From CALBPI01 sp039033995 (GTDB lineage Bacteria > Pseudomonadota > Gammaproteobacteria > Steroidobacterales > Woeseiaceae): a DNA stretch of 64,000 nt. The notes under the pieces were generated by a model. The model had not been told where the DNA came from. It saw only the letters and a list, made by a program, of their open reading frames with translations, and searched no databases. Positions 1 through 8,044 of this stretch are shown piece by piece; positions within the stretch are counted from its first letter, which is position 1; every line of letters starts with the position of its first letter. The translations under genes were made by a program, and so were the position numbers. The stretch is from NCBI GenBank assembly GCA_039033995.1, contig JBCCBP010000003.1:62001-126000 (forward strand). Reading direction: 5' to 3'.

Positions 1-1209
1 AACGATCCTGAGCTGGCGCGCAACGTGTTAACGGATCCGCTGCAAATTTTCCCCAAGAACGATTTGATGGTCGGCGCACTGGCACCGCTGGTCGGTGACT
101 CGATCTTTGTGTCGAGTGGTGCGACCTGGCAGCGACAGCGGCAGATGGTCGATCCCGCCTTTTCACATATGCGCATCAATCGCGCGTTTGCCGAAATGCA
201 GGCGGGGGTCGATGAGTATTGTGCGCGACTGCAGGCGTTGTCTGAATCACAGCAGTCTTTCTCGCTGGATTTCGCGATGAGCGAACTAACAGCCGACATC
301 ATTTGCCGCACGATTTTTTCTACGTCACTGCAAGGTAAGACAGCGCGAGAGGTGTTTGACGCGTTCGGCGTATTCGAAGCCAGCGTCGCCAACGTGAACC
401 TTTGGCAGCTTATTTTTGCGAAGCCGTGGTCTGACGTTCGTCAGCCAAAGGCAGTGCTCAGAGCCTGCGAACAGATACGCGCGCGCATCGGGGAGTTGCT
501 CGCCCCGCACCTGGACGGCGAGGCGCGCGATGATATCGCATCAGCGATCGTCGCTGCCCGCGACCCCGCTTCCGGTCAGGGTTTCAGCCGCGAGGAAATC
601 ATCGATCAGATCGGCGTGTTTTTTCTGGCGGGGCACGAGACCACTGCTAGTGTGTTGACGTGGGTGTTTTTTATTCTGGCAATGCGACCGGAGATCGCGG
701 AGATGCTCCGCATGGAAGTCGATACGGTCACCCAGGGCGAGCCGGTGAGCTTCAGCGCGGTCAAGCAGCTCACAAAGATTCGCAGTGTGTTTCGAGAAAC
801 GTTGCGCCTTTATCCACCGATTACTTTTATTCCGCGGGTCGCCGCGGAAGCCACTCGTATCGGCGACATTCCGGTCAAGCGCGGTGCGATGCTGATGCTG
901 TCGCCATGGACAGCACATCGCAATCGAGATCTGTGGCGGGATGCCAATCAGTTTGATCCGCTTCGTTTTCACGGCGACAACGAGCAGGAGGCCGACAAAG
1001 GGGCCTTCATGTCGTTCGGACTTGGTCCACGTATTTGTGTTGGCGCCGCATTCGCAACGATCGAGAGTGCCTTGATTATCGCGGAGCTCGTACGTCGCTT
1101 CGATTTCGATATCGAAGACGCCGAACAGGTCAGGCCGGTCGCGCGGCTGACCACCCGACCCGCCCAGGAGATACGATGCCGGGTGCGCCGTCGGAGTGAT
1201 CCACGATGA
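1..1209 (+). CDS. Cytochrome P450, 5' end outside the window
   Basis: Heme monooxygenase. The reading frame is open from base 1 and its first residues (NDPELARNV) look like the interior of a P450, so the true start lies upstream; a GTG at 25 is internal. Visible motifs are the I-helix AGHETT (around 607-657), the K-helix ExxR in ETLRLYPP, and the heme-ligand loop FGLGPRICVG, whose Cys binds the iron. The 3' end overlaps the next gene, a crtD-type desaturase, by 4 bases (ATGA), which suggests translational coupling and a role in carotenoid tailoring; that role is inference. Some bacterial P450s hydroxylate carotenoid rings (CYP175 type), but I cannot assign the substrate. Family assignment is firm, function is not. 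Confidence 0.93.
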   Translation, partial: NDPELARNVLTDPLQIFPKNDLMVGALAPLVGDSIFVSSGATWQRQRQMVDPAFSHMRINRAFAEMQAGVDEYCARLQALSESQQSFSLDFAMSELTADIICRTIFSTSLQGKTAREVFDAFGVFEASVANVNLWQLIFAKPWSDVRQPKAVLRACEQIRARIGELLAPHLDGEARDDIASAIVAARDPASGQGFSREEIIDQIGVFFLAGHETTASVLTWVFFILAMRPEIAEMLRMEVDTVTQGEPVSFSAVKQLTKIRSVFRETLRLYPPITFIPRVAAEATRIGDIPVKRGAMLMLSPWTAHRNRDLWRDANQFDPLRFHGDNEQEADKGAFMSFGLGPRICVGAAFATIESALIIAELVRRFDFDIEDAEQVRPVARLTTRPAQEIRCRVRRRSDPR

Positions 1210-2687
1210 GCCGCCACGTCATCGTAGTCGGTGCGGGGATTGGCGGACTCGCAGCCGCGCTGGATCTCAGCGCCCGTGGGGTGCGCGTAACGCTGGTTGA
1301 AAAACACGCAAGCCCCGGCGGCAAGATGCGTCAGATTAACGTGGCGGGGCGGCTGATCGACTCAGGCCCGACTGTATTCACGATGCGCTGGATATTCGAC
1401 GACTTATTTGCAGAGGCGGGTCTGGCGCTAGATGACCATCTTTCGTTAAGGGCGGCCGATTTGCTCGCTCGGCATGGTTGGAGCGACGGCAGTCGCCTCG
1501 ATTTGTTCGCTGACCCCCGCAAAAGTGCTGATGCTATCCGTGATCTGTGCGGTGCTGCCGATGCCCGTGCCTATCTCGAGTTCGCGCGAGATTCGGCGAA
1601 GATTTTTGACACGCTCGATTTGCCATTCATGCGCGCTCAGCGACCGAATCAGCTGGAACTCGCCCAGCGGGTCGGTTTGCGGGGGCTGCCCGACTTGCTT
1701 GCAACGAAGCCGTTCGTGTCTTTGTGGCGCGACCTGCAGAAGCGTTTTAGCGATCCTCGCCTGGTGCAACTGTTCGGCCGCTATGCGACGTACTGCGGAT
1801 CGTCGCCGTTTAAGGCGCCAGCGACTCTACAATTGATCGCACACGCGGAGCGCGCCGGCGTCTGGTATGTCGATGGTGGCATGCAGGCGTTAGCCAATAC
1901 ACTCGCCGACTGTGCGACCCAGGCAGGCGCCGCACTACGTCTCGAATGTGGTGTGCAACAACTGCTGCGCTATGGCGGGCGCGTCACCGGGGTGTTGCTC
2001 GAGGACGGCGAGTCGTTGTCGGCCGACGCAGTCGTGTTTGCCGGTGACTGTCGCGCGCTGGCTGAAGGCATGCTGGGCTCAGGCTACGAGCGGGCCATTC
2101 CGGCGCCGCCAAAAGACGTGCGATCGTTGTCTGCGATCACATGGAGCATGGTCGCGGAAGTGCATGGTTTTCCGCTTGCGCACCATACGGTGTTGTTCGG
2201 CGACCAATACACAGACGAGTTCGCGGCGATATTCGAGCGTCAGGCGGTCACGGCGTCGCCGACGGTCTATATCTGTGCACAGGATCGGCACGACGACAAC
2301 GCACCGACCAAGCAAACAACGGAACGCCTGCTGGCACTGATCAACGCGCCGGCGCGCCCGCTGTCCGATGCCGAGTTGGACGCCGCCGAAGCCGCCATGC
2401 TCGACAATCTGGCGCGGGCAGGGCTGACACTGCAATTTGCGCCCGGCGATGCCGTTGTGACCCAACCTGCCGACTTTGCGGGTCTGTTTCCAGCGACGGA
2501 TGGCGCGCTGTACGGTCGCCCCACCCACGGCGCCATGGGCAGCTTCTCGCGACCCGGCAGCCGTTCGCGTCAACCGGGTCTTTATTTAGCAGGTGGCAGC
2601 GTACACCCGGGAGCCGGTGTGCCGATGACCGCGATGTCGGGTCGGCTCGCGGCGGCTTGTGTGCGCCACGATCTCGGTCTCGACTAA
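1206..2687 (+). CDS. crtD: CrtD-type carotenoid 3,4-desaturase (hydroxyneurosporene/methoxyneurosporene dehydrogenase family)
   Basis: FAD-dependent desaturase of 493 residues. The N-terminus has the dinucleotide-binding motif VVGAGIGGLAAALDL followed by GGKMR, and residues 54-65 read GPTVFTMRW, a signature of CrtD rather than CrtI. The C-terminus carries the second FAD-binding segment GLYLAGGSVHPGAGVPM. In purple bacteria CrtD introduces the C-3,4 double bond in acyclic carotenoids of the spheroidene and spirilloxanthin series. It starts inside the P450 stop codon. A crtI-type gene lies 1.5 kb away on the other strand, so the two desaturases are not in one operon here. Other amine-oxidase-fold enzymes are possible but less likely. 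Confidence 0.88.
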   Translation: MSRHVIVVGAGIGGLAAALDLSARGVRVTLVEKHASPGGKMRQINVAGRLIDSGPTVFTMRWIFDDLFAEAGLALDDHLSLRAADLLARHGWSDGSRLDLFADPRKSADAIRDLCGAADARAYLEFARDSAKIFDTLDLPFMRAQRPNQLELAQRVGLRGLPDLLATKPFVSLWRDLQKRFSDPRLVQLFGRYATYCGSSPFKAPATLQLIAHAERAGVWYVDGGMQALANTLADCATQAGAALRLECGVQQLLRYGGRVTGVLLEDGESLSADAVVFAGDCRALAEGMLGSGYERAIPAPPKDVRSLSAITWSMVAEVHGFPLAHHTVLFGDQYTDEFAAIFERQAVTASPTVYICAQDRHDDNAPTKQTTERLLALINAPARPLSDAELDAAEAAMLDNLARAGLTLQFAPGDAVVTQPADFAGLFPATDGALYGRPTHGAMGSFSRPGSRSRQPGLYLAGGSVHPGAGVPMTAMSGRLAAACVRHDLGLD

Positions 2688-2989
2688 TTCGATGCATGCG
2701 TTGCGGCGTTGCCGCGGGTCAATAGGTAGGCGAGCGGTCCAAACGAGCCGAGTACCAGCGTCACACCGATAAACGGCCAGACGTTTCGCCCCAGCCGTCG
2801 TGCGTCAGCGATCATCCAGCTCATTACGAGCACCAGCGCGACCACGAGATCGGCAAAGCCCTGCCAACCTGCTGAATTGGCCAGAAAGTGCTCGAAAATA
2901 CCAACGATACCGAAGTCTTTGATCGCCAACGCCGTGATCGCGGCGAATGGCAGCAGCAAAGCAGTTAAGCCGATTTTTCTGACCAACAT
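2684..2989 (-). CDS. Small membrane protein, DUF2834-like
   Basis: A 101-residue protein with about three hydrophobic segments (near residues 5-25, 44-60 and 72-90). The layout, with a Phe/Leu-rich first helix, a middle helix followed by a charged ADARRLGR loop and a last helix ending in PLAYLL, resembles DUF2834 proteins of unknown function. The ATG at 2989 is preferred over an upstream in-frame codon because AGGAG lies 7 bases before it. The 3' end overlaps the crtD stop convergently by 4 bases. No function can be given. Confidence 0.7.
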   Translation of the reverse strand: MLVRKIGLTALLLPFAAITALAIKDFGIVGIFEHFLANSAGWQGFADLVVALVLVMSWMIADARRLGRNVWPFIGVTLVLGSFGPLAYLLTRGNAATHASN

Positions 2990-3108
2990 ATCGATCTCCT
3001 CATTGTGTGCGGCGCTGACTATCGCCGCTGCTGCGGGGTGCCGCAATGACGTCAGAGGTTATTGTTGGCGTTATCCTTGGCACTTACGCTCTGCAGCAGG
3101 AGGTGGAC

Positions 3109-3918
3109 GTGCACACTGCATTTGCCGAACAATTGAAGCACTGGCGCGCCACGCGACATTTGTCGCAACTCGACCTTGCGTTGACCGCCGGTGTCTCGCA
3201 GCGTCACGTCAGCTGGCTCGAGACGGGCAAGAGCGCGCCCAGTCGCGATATGGTCGTGCGTCTCGCCGAAGCGCTTGATGTGCCGCTGCGAGAGCGCAAC
3301 ACGCTATTGGGGAGTGCGGGCTTTGCGGCGATCTACAGCGAGCGTCAGGTCGATGCAGAGCAAATGCGACCGATCCGTGATGCCTTGGAGGCGATGCTGG
3401 CTCACCATGACCCTTACCCTGCCTTTGTTCTCGACCGGTGTTGGCGCGTCGTCATGTTGAATACCAGTGCATCGCGCATACTCACAGTGTTTGGTAACGT
3501 CGATGCACTTTGGCAGCGAGTGGACCCCAGCGGTGCGCGCAGCCTCGCCCGGTTGACGTTTCATCCGGACGGCATGCGCCCGTACATCGAGAATCTCGGC
3601 GAGCTTGCTGCGAGTTTTGCCTACCGCATCCGCAGTGATCTGCAGAGTATTGGCGATCCCGACCAGCGCGCCGAGCTTGCCGACGTGCTGACGTTGGTGT
3701 CCTCTGAAACGGTCGGCGCGGAAGTGGCACAGCCGCTGTTGCCGATTCTGCCACTGACCTTGCGCTTACCGTCGGCTCGCATCAGTCTTATGTCCGTCAT
3801 CGCAACATTCGGAACGCCGCTTGATGTCACCGTTGACGAGCTTAGGATCGAGAGCTTCTATCCGGCCGACGAACCCAGTAAGCAACTACTGCTGCAGATG
3901 GCTGATCACTCCGAATGA
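3109..3918 (+). CDS. XRE-family transcriptional regulator with MmyB-type ligand domain
   Basis: A 269-residue regulator. Residues 1-65 form a helix-turn-helix of the Cro/C1 type (QLDLALTAGVSQRHVSWLE), and the rest matches the MmyB-like ligand-binding domain, including PAFVLDRCWRVVMLN, a PAS-like fold that may bind a lipid or other hydrophobic ligand. The GTG at 3109 is preferred to the ATG at 3046 because AGGAGG sits 6 bases upstream and because the helix-turn-helix then starts at the usual distance from the N-terminus. The gene converges on the crtI-side operon and overlaps its last gene by 13 bases. Target genes are unknown; SDR and flavoprotein genes are common neighbours of this family. 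Confidence 0.85.
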   Translation: MHTAFAEQLKHWRATRHLSQLDLALTAGVSQRHVSWLETGKSAPSRDMVVRLAEALDVPLRERNTLLGSAGFAAIYSERQVDAEQMRPIRDALEAMLAHHDPYPAFVLDRCWRVVMLNTSASRILTVFGNVDALWQRVDPSGARSLARLTFHPDGMRPYIENLGELAASFAYRIRSDLQSIGDPDQRAELADVLTLVSSETVGAEVAQPLLPILPLTLRLPSARISLMSVIATFGTPLDVTVDELRIESFYPADEPSKQLLLQMADHSE

Positions 3919-4214
3919 AAAATGCGCCAGTTGTTTGCGCCAGGACCGGGATCAATTAGATAGCGTGCGTCTTCTGGATAGTACTTGGCGCGCGTCGCGT
4001 CAGCGCCTGCGAAGGCTTGCACCGCGTCGAGATCTCGCCATAAGGTCACCAGCAGGAAGTGCGAATATTCGCCGTCGTCTTGCCGGGTGAAAAAGAGTCG
4101 TAGCAGGCCGTCTATCGATTGATAGTCAGGTGCGGCTCGTTCGATCATGAAACGCTCGTAGGCATCGCCGTCGGTGATCCTGGTCTTGCCGCGCCAGGTC
4201 CTGAGAACGCTCAT
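3906..4214 (-). CDS. Antibiotic-biosynthesis-monooxygenase (ABM) fold protein
   Basis: A 102-residue single-domain protein of the dimeric alpha/beta-barrel ABM type. Recognisable points are the start VLRTWRGKT, the central GLLRLFF strand with FLLVTLWRDLDAVQAFAG, and a terminal W-R-I-F strand. Such proteins include small monooxygenases, heme-degrading enzymes and proteins of unknown role. It follows crtI with only 3 bases between stop and start, so it is almost certainly in the crtI transcript. A role in carotenoid modification or oxidative protection is possible but only inferred from position. Confidence 0.75.
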   Translation of the reverse strand: MSVLRTWRGKTRITDGDAYERFMIERAAPDYQSIDGLLRLFFTRQDDGEYSHFLLVTLWRDLDAVQAFAGADATRAKYYPEDARYLIDPGPGANNWRIFHSE

Positions 4215-4217
4215 GCC

Positions 4218-5693
4218 TCAAGGGTCGGGTACGACCTGGTCGAGCACTTTGGCGGATGAGACAACGCCGGGCAGCCCAGCGCCGGGGTGGGTGCCAGCGC
4301 CGACGATATACAGATTGTCGACCTCTTCACTGCGATTGTGCGGCCGAAACCAGGCGGTTTGCATCAGGGTCGGCTGCAGGCCGAAGGCCGCACCATTGAC
4401 CGAGGACAACCGGTCTTCAAAGCCATCCGGGGTCAATAGATGTGACGTGACGACGGCATCCTCCAGCCCCGGTAGCACCGTCTCGGACAGACTCTTGGCA
4501 ATCGCGGCGCGATAGGTTTCTCCCATCACCGACCAGTCGATGTCGCCGCCCAGATGCGGCACCGGCGACAGCACATAAAAGGCATCGCAACCATCCGGTG
4601 CCAGCGATGTATCAGTCGCTGTCGGGCGGTGCAGGTAGAGGCTGAAGTCATCCGCCAGCCGCTTCTGGTCGAAGATATCGACCAGCAATTGTTTGTAGCG
4701 CGGCCCCAGCAGGATCATATGGTGGTCGACATCCTCATAGCGTCGATTGGTGCCGAAGTACCAGACAAACAAACTCATGGAATACTTCGCGCGCGCTAGC
4801 CGCTTGTCTGTCCATCGCCGACGCGGTGTGTTCGACAACAGGTGCTTGTAGGTTGCGGCGGAGTCTGCATTGGAGACGACGATGTCCGCAGTGAGCTTCT
4901 CGCCACCCTCGAGTTCGACCCCTGTCGCGCGCCCGTTTTCGACAGTGATTTGCTGCACCGCTGCGTTGTAGCGAATACGATTACCCTGGCTTTCGATCAG
5001 GTTGACAAGTCCATTGATCAGACTGCCGGTGCCGCCCATGGCGAAGTGCACGCCGTGACTGCGCTCGAGATGCGCGATCAACACATAGACGGCGGTCGTT
5101 GTGAATGGATTACCACCCACCAGAAGCGGATGGAAGCTGAACACCATACGCAGCTTCGGATGTTTGATGTAGCGGGACACCAAGCCATACACCGACCGGT
5201 AGAACTGCACGCGAATCAGATCCGGCAATACTCTCAGCATGTCTGTGAATTTGCCGAACGAGACGTGCAGCAGGTCTTCGAAACCGACGCCATATACGCG
5301 CTCGCTGGCACGCAGGAATTTCAGATAGCCATCGACATCGTCGGGCGAAAATCGCTTGACCTGCTCGATCATGGCGTCTTGGTCGCCGCTGTAGTCGAAC
5401 ACGTCGCCATCGTCAAAACGGATGCGGTAGAAGGGGTCGATCTCACGCAGGTCGATATCGTCCGCCATATTGCGGCCGCAGAGTGACCACAGTTCTTCAA
5501 ACAGGAAGGGTGCCGTGATAATCGTCGGGCCGCCGTCGAACACGAAGCCATCTTGCTTGTAGACATAGGCCCGGCCGCCAGGCGCGTCGAGCTTCTCAAT
5601 AACCTCGACGTCGTAGCCACGAGCTCCAAGACGGATAGCCGCAGCCAGACCACCAAAGCCAGAACCGATAACAATGGCGCGCTTATTCGCCAT
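4218..5693 (-). CDS. crtI: Phytoene desaturase, CrtI type
   Basis: FAD-dependent phytoene desaturase of 491 residues, which converts phytoene to neurosporene or lycopene at the membrane. The N-terminus has GSGFGGLAAAIRLGARGY and then PGGRAYV; residues 53-60 read FDGGPTII, the CrtI form of this motif. The C-terminus has YIVGAGTHPGAGLPGV, the conserved bacterial CrtI signature. Size is normal for the family. On the minus strand it is the first gene of a two-gene unit with the ABM-fold protein. Its promoter region (5694-5783) is shared divergently with the next gene and contains a -10-like TATACT inside a partial PpsR-type site. No crtB is present in the window. Confidence 0.93.
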   Translation of the reverse strand: MANKRAIVIGSGFGGLAAAIRLGARGYDVEVIEKLDAPGGRAYVYKQDGFVFDGGPTIITAPFLFEELWSLCGRNMADDIDLREIDPFYRIRFDDGDVFDYSGDQDAMIEQVKRFSPDDVDGYLKFLRASERVYGVGFEDLLHVSFGKFTDMLRVLPDLIRVQFYRSVYGLVSRYIKHPKLRMVFSFHPLLVGGNPFTTTAVYVLIAHLERSHGVHFAMGGTGSLINGLVNLIESQGNRIRYNAAVQQITVENGRATGVELEGGEKLTADIVVSNADSAATYKHLLSNTPRRRWTDKRLARAKYSMSLFVWYFGTNRRYEDVDHHMILLGPRYKQLLVDIFDQKRLADDFSLYLHRPTATDTSLAPDGCDAFYVLSPVPHLGGDIDWSVMGETYRAAIAKSLSETVLPGLEDAVVTSHLLTPDGFEDRLSSVNGAAFGLQPTLMQTAWFRPHNRSEEVDNLYIVGAGTHPGAGLPGVVSSAKVLDQVVPDP

Positions 5694-5718
5694 GCGCCGT
5701 ACCGAAGAACGTATTCAT

Positions 5719-5736
5719 TGTCATTTAGTATAAACT
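5719..5736 (-). promoter_or_regulatory. Candidate crtI promoter with partial PpsR/CrtJ-type site
   Basis: On the plus strand the site reads TGT, 12 bases, ACT, so it matches TGT-N12-ACA at five of six positions. On the minus strand it contains TATACT, a good -10 hexamer about 30 bases upstream of the crtI start at 5693. I could not find a good -35. PpsR/CrtJ repressing crt genes is well known in purple bacteria; the imperfect half-site makes this only a candidate. Confidence 0.35.
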
Positions 5737-5783
5737 CGCTCATGGGGACACGACAGCAGAACATCGGATAGACGGCCGAAAAA

Positions 5784-6521
5784 ATGACAGCGATCAGCGA
5801 AACGCTGTTTCACCATCTGGTAACCGCTCACATCATCACAGGCAGCGTGGGGCTGCTGACACTGTGGGTGCCGGTGCTGGGACGCAAGGGCAGCCCGCTG
5901 CACAAGCAGTGGGGCAAGATATTTGCGTACGCGTTATTGGCGACGGGCACAATCGCTGTCGGTATCAGCATTTGTACACTCATCGCGCCTCTCGAGACGC
6001 ATCCGTTCTTTGATGACATCGCGTTGATCCGCGCTATCTTCGGCTGGATGATGTTGTATCTGGCCGTCATGACGATGAATCTGGCTTGGTATGGCTTGTG
6101 TTGTATTCGCAACCGGCGTAATCACCTGCGCAATCGCAATGGCATTATTCTGTTTGCTCAGTTGGCCACCTTTGTGACCGCGGCCAATTGCTTCTGGCAG
6201 GGCATCAGCGTCCAGCAGTATCTGCTGCCTGGCATGTCGATCGTTGGCTTAGCCGCTGCCATCCTGAACACGCGTTTCGTGATGACCGACAACCCGCCGC
6301 CGCAGGAGTGGTTAATTCAGCACTCGCGGGGCCTGGTCGGGGCAGGGATTTCGGTCTACACGGCCTTCCTGGCCTTCGGCGCCGTCAATCTTCTGCCAAA
6401 GGCCGCGTTCAATCCATTCCTGTGGGCGACGCCGACGGTGATCGGTATCAGCTATCTGCTCTATCACCAGTTTCGTATCGAACGACAGCGTGCTCGGTTA
6501 GCCAACCGTGTGATGGGTTGA
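5784..6521 (+). CDS. Multipass membrane protein, DUF2306-like
   Basis: A 245-residue protein with about seven predicted membrane helices. The N-terminal stretch HIITGSVGLLTLW and the following RKGSPLHKQWGKIF resemble DUF2306 proteins, in which a conserved His in helix 1 and an HK-x-W-G-K/R motif in the first loop recur. The function of that family is unknown. It is transcribed divergently from crtI across 90 bases and its 3' end overlaps the next minus-strand gene by 24 bases. No sign of a link to photosynthesis other than position. Confidence 0.7.
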   Translation: MTAISETLFHHLVTAHIITGSVGLLTLWVPVLGRKGSPLHKQWGKIFAYALLATGTIAVGISICTLIAPLETHPFFDDIALIRAIFGWMMLYLAVMTMNLAWYGLCCIRNRRNHLRNRNGIILFAQLATFVTAANCFWQGISVQQYLLPGMSIVGLAAAILNTRFVMTDNPPPQEWLIQHSRGLVGAGISVYTAFLAFGAVNLLPKAAFNPFLWATPTVIGISYLLYHQFRIERQRARLANRVMG

Positions 6522-6785
6522 TTGCCGCCATCGATAGGCCAGATCGCTGACATGAAACACGAGGGCAGCGACCAGTGCGCCGGCAATCCATAGCCATTCG
6601 GCGCCTGCAAACTTCAGTTTCAGTGCGACCATCAGACTGCCGCCCGCGCCGATATTGAAGATCACCGCAGGCAGGCTTAAGCCGCGCCCAGTGCGGACTC
6701 GGTAGGCCAGCAGCACGCAGATCTCGATGGCGACGACGAGCAGCATCAGGTCAACGATACGCCCGCTCTCGATCCAGTTTTGCAC
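6498..6785 (-). CDS. Small membrane protein of unknown function
   Basis: A 95-residue protein with three hydrophobic segments (about residues 11-28, 38-57 and 66-83) and a His-rich C-terminus. The start is a GTG at 6785, only 10 bases after the stop of the sugar dehydrogenase gene, which suggests the two are co-transcribed. The 3' end overlaps the convergent DUF2306-like gene by 24 bases. I do not recognise the family. Confidence 0.6.
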   Translation of the reverse strand: MQNWIESGRIVDLMLLVVAIEICVLLAYRVRTGRGLSLPAVIFNIGAGGSLMVALKLKFAGAEWLWIAGALVAALVFHVSDLAYRWRQSTHHTVG

Positions 6786-6795
6786 GCCGGTCAGA

Positions 6796-7959
6796 TCAGG
6801 ACGCTGGTGTCAGTTTCATCAGGCGTCCGCCGTCACCGTCCTCGAGAATCCAGATGGCGCCGTTCGGCCCCTGCTCGATTTCCCGTACCCGAGTGCCCAT
6901 CGGATAGCGCTCCGCCTCTTTTGCCGAGTCACCCTCGAATTCGACCCGCACCAGCGCCTGTGATGAAAGACCGCCAATGAAGGCATCGCCTTGCCAGTCT
7001 TCGAACAGATCACCGGAATAGAACATCAGCCCGGCAGGAGAGATGGCCGGGACCCAGTACGCGGCCGGCGCGTCGAGGTCCGGGCGTGTCTCGTGGTCGG
7101 GGATCTGGTTGCCGTTGTAGTGGTCACCATTCGATACCAGCGGGTAGCCATAATTGGCGCCGGGCTTGACCAGGTTCAATTCGTCACCATGTCGAGGGCC
7201 CATTTCCGTATTCCACAGCCGACCTTCGCTATCGAATGCGAGGCCCAGCGGATTGCGGTGGCCAAGACTCCAGATTTGCGCCGTCACGCCGCCCTGGTCA
7301 GAGAAGGGATTGTCCTCCGGCACGCGACCGTCGTCGAACAAACGCACTACCTTGCCCATGTTGCTTTGCATGTCTTGAGACGGGTCAAACTTTTGCCGCT
7401 CGCCCGACGAGATATACATCATGCCGTCGTCGGCAAACGCGATTCGGTGGCCAAAATGGCCGCGACCGGTCACCTTGGGCACCTGACGCCAAATGATGCT
7501 CGAATCGGTCAAGCTACCGCCAGCGGCGGTGACGTTGAGCGTGGCGCGCATGACCGCGGCACCGCGCGTGTTGTTATCACCCGCTTCGGCAAAGCTCAGG
7601 TAAACGATGTTGTTATTCGCGAAATCGGGGTGCAGCACGATGTCGCCAAGCCCGCCCTGGTTACCGTAGTCGACATCCGGCGCGCCCGTGATCGGTGCCG
7701 ATTTTTGGCCATCTTGTGTGACCCAGTAGAGACTACCGGGCTTCTCGGTCACAAGCAGCCGCCCGTCCGGCAGGAACGTCATAGCCCAGGGCTCGTCGAA
7801 CGTGGTCACAGCAACGGCATTGAATGGTGGTTTTCCTGGCAGCTTGACGGCGTTGTCGTTCGGCTCGGATGCGCCTGATTCTTCCACAACACTGGAGTCG
7901 CTATTGGTGCCGCAGGCACCGAGTACCAGAATCATCGCCAACAAGACGAGTTTGTTCAT
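6796..7959 (-). CDS. PQQ-dependent aldose-sugar-dehydrogenase-type lipoprotein
   Basis: A six-bladed beta-propeller of the soluble glucose/aldose dehydrogenase family (YliI type), 387 residues. It has a lipoprotein signal with the lipobox LGAC near residue 15. Family motifs include AFLPDGR-like MTFLPDGRLLVTEKPG, the HP-F in VLHPDFANNN, GHFGHRIAF with the putative catalytic His, SLGHRNPLGLAFD and the EMGPRHGDELN segment that binds Ca/PQQ in homologues. Two ATGs lie side by side; the second (7959) has better spacing to AGGAG. It oxidises aldoses in the periplasm in known homologues. PQQ biosynthesis genes are not in the window. Confidence 0.87.
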   Translation of the reverse strand: MNKLVLLAMILVLGACGTNSDSSVVEESGASEPNDNAVKLPGKPPFNAVAVTTFDEPWAMTFLPDGRLLVTEKPGSLYWVTQDGQKSAPITGAPDVDYGNQGGLGDIVLHPDFANNNIVYLSFAEAGDNNTRGAAVMRATLNVTAAGGSLTDSSIIWRQVPKVTGRGHFGHRIAFADDGMMYISSGERQKFDPSQDMQSNMGKVVRLFDDGRVPEDNPFSDQGGVTAQIWSLGHRNPLGLAFDSEGRLWNTEMGPRHGDELNLVKPGANYGYPLVSNGDHYNGNQIPDHETRPDLDAPAAYWVPAISPAGLMFYSGDLFEDWQGDAFIGGLSSQALVRVEFEGDSAKEAERYPMGTRVREIEQGPNGAIWILEDGDGGRLMKLTPAS

Positions 7960-8044
7960 CATCTTCTCCTAACAGGGAGTCACAATCGTGATTCGGAAAA
8001 CCGGGGACGAAACGGTAGCATACGCCTCGGCAGGCGGGTAGCGA

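Noticed and set aside
6991..7878. Long plus-strand frame of 295 codons
   Set aside because: Fully antisense to the PQQ-type sugar dehydrogenase, which has clear motifs; the frame has none.
7976..7995. TCAC-AATC-GTGA palindrome before the first TonB receptor
   Set aside because: Too short, orientation is opposite to a CRP site, and it does not match a Fur box.
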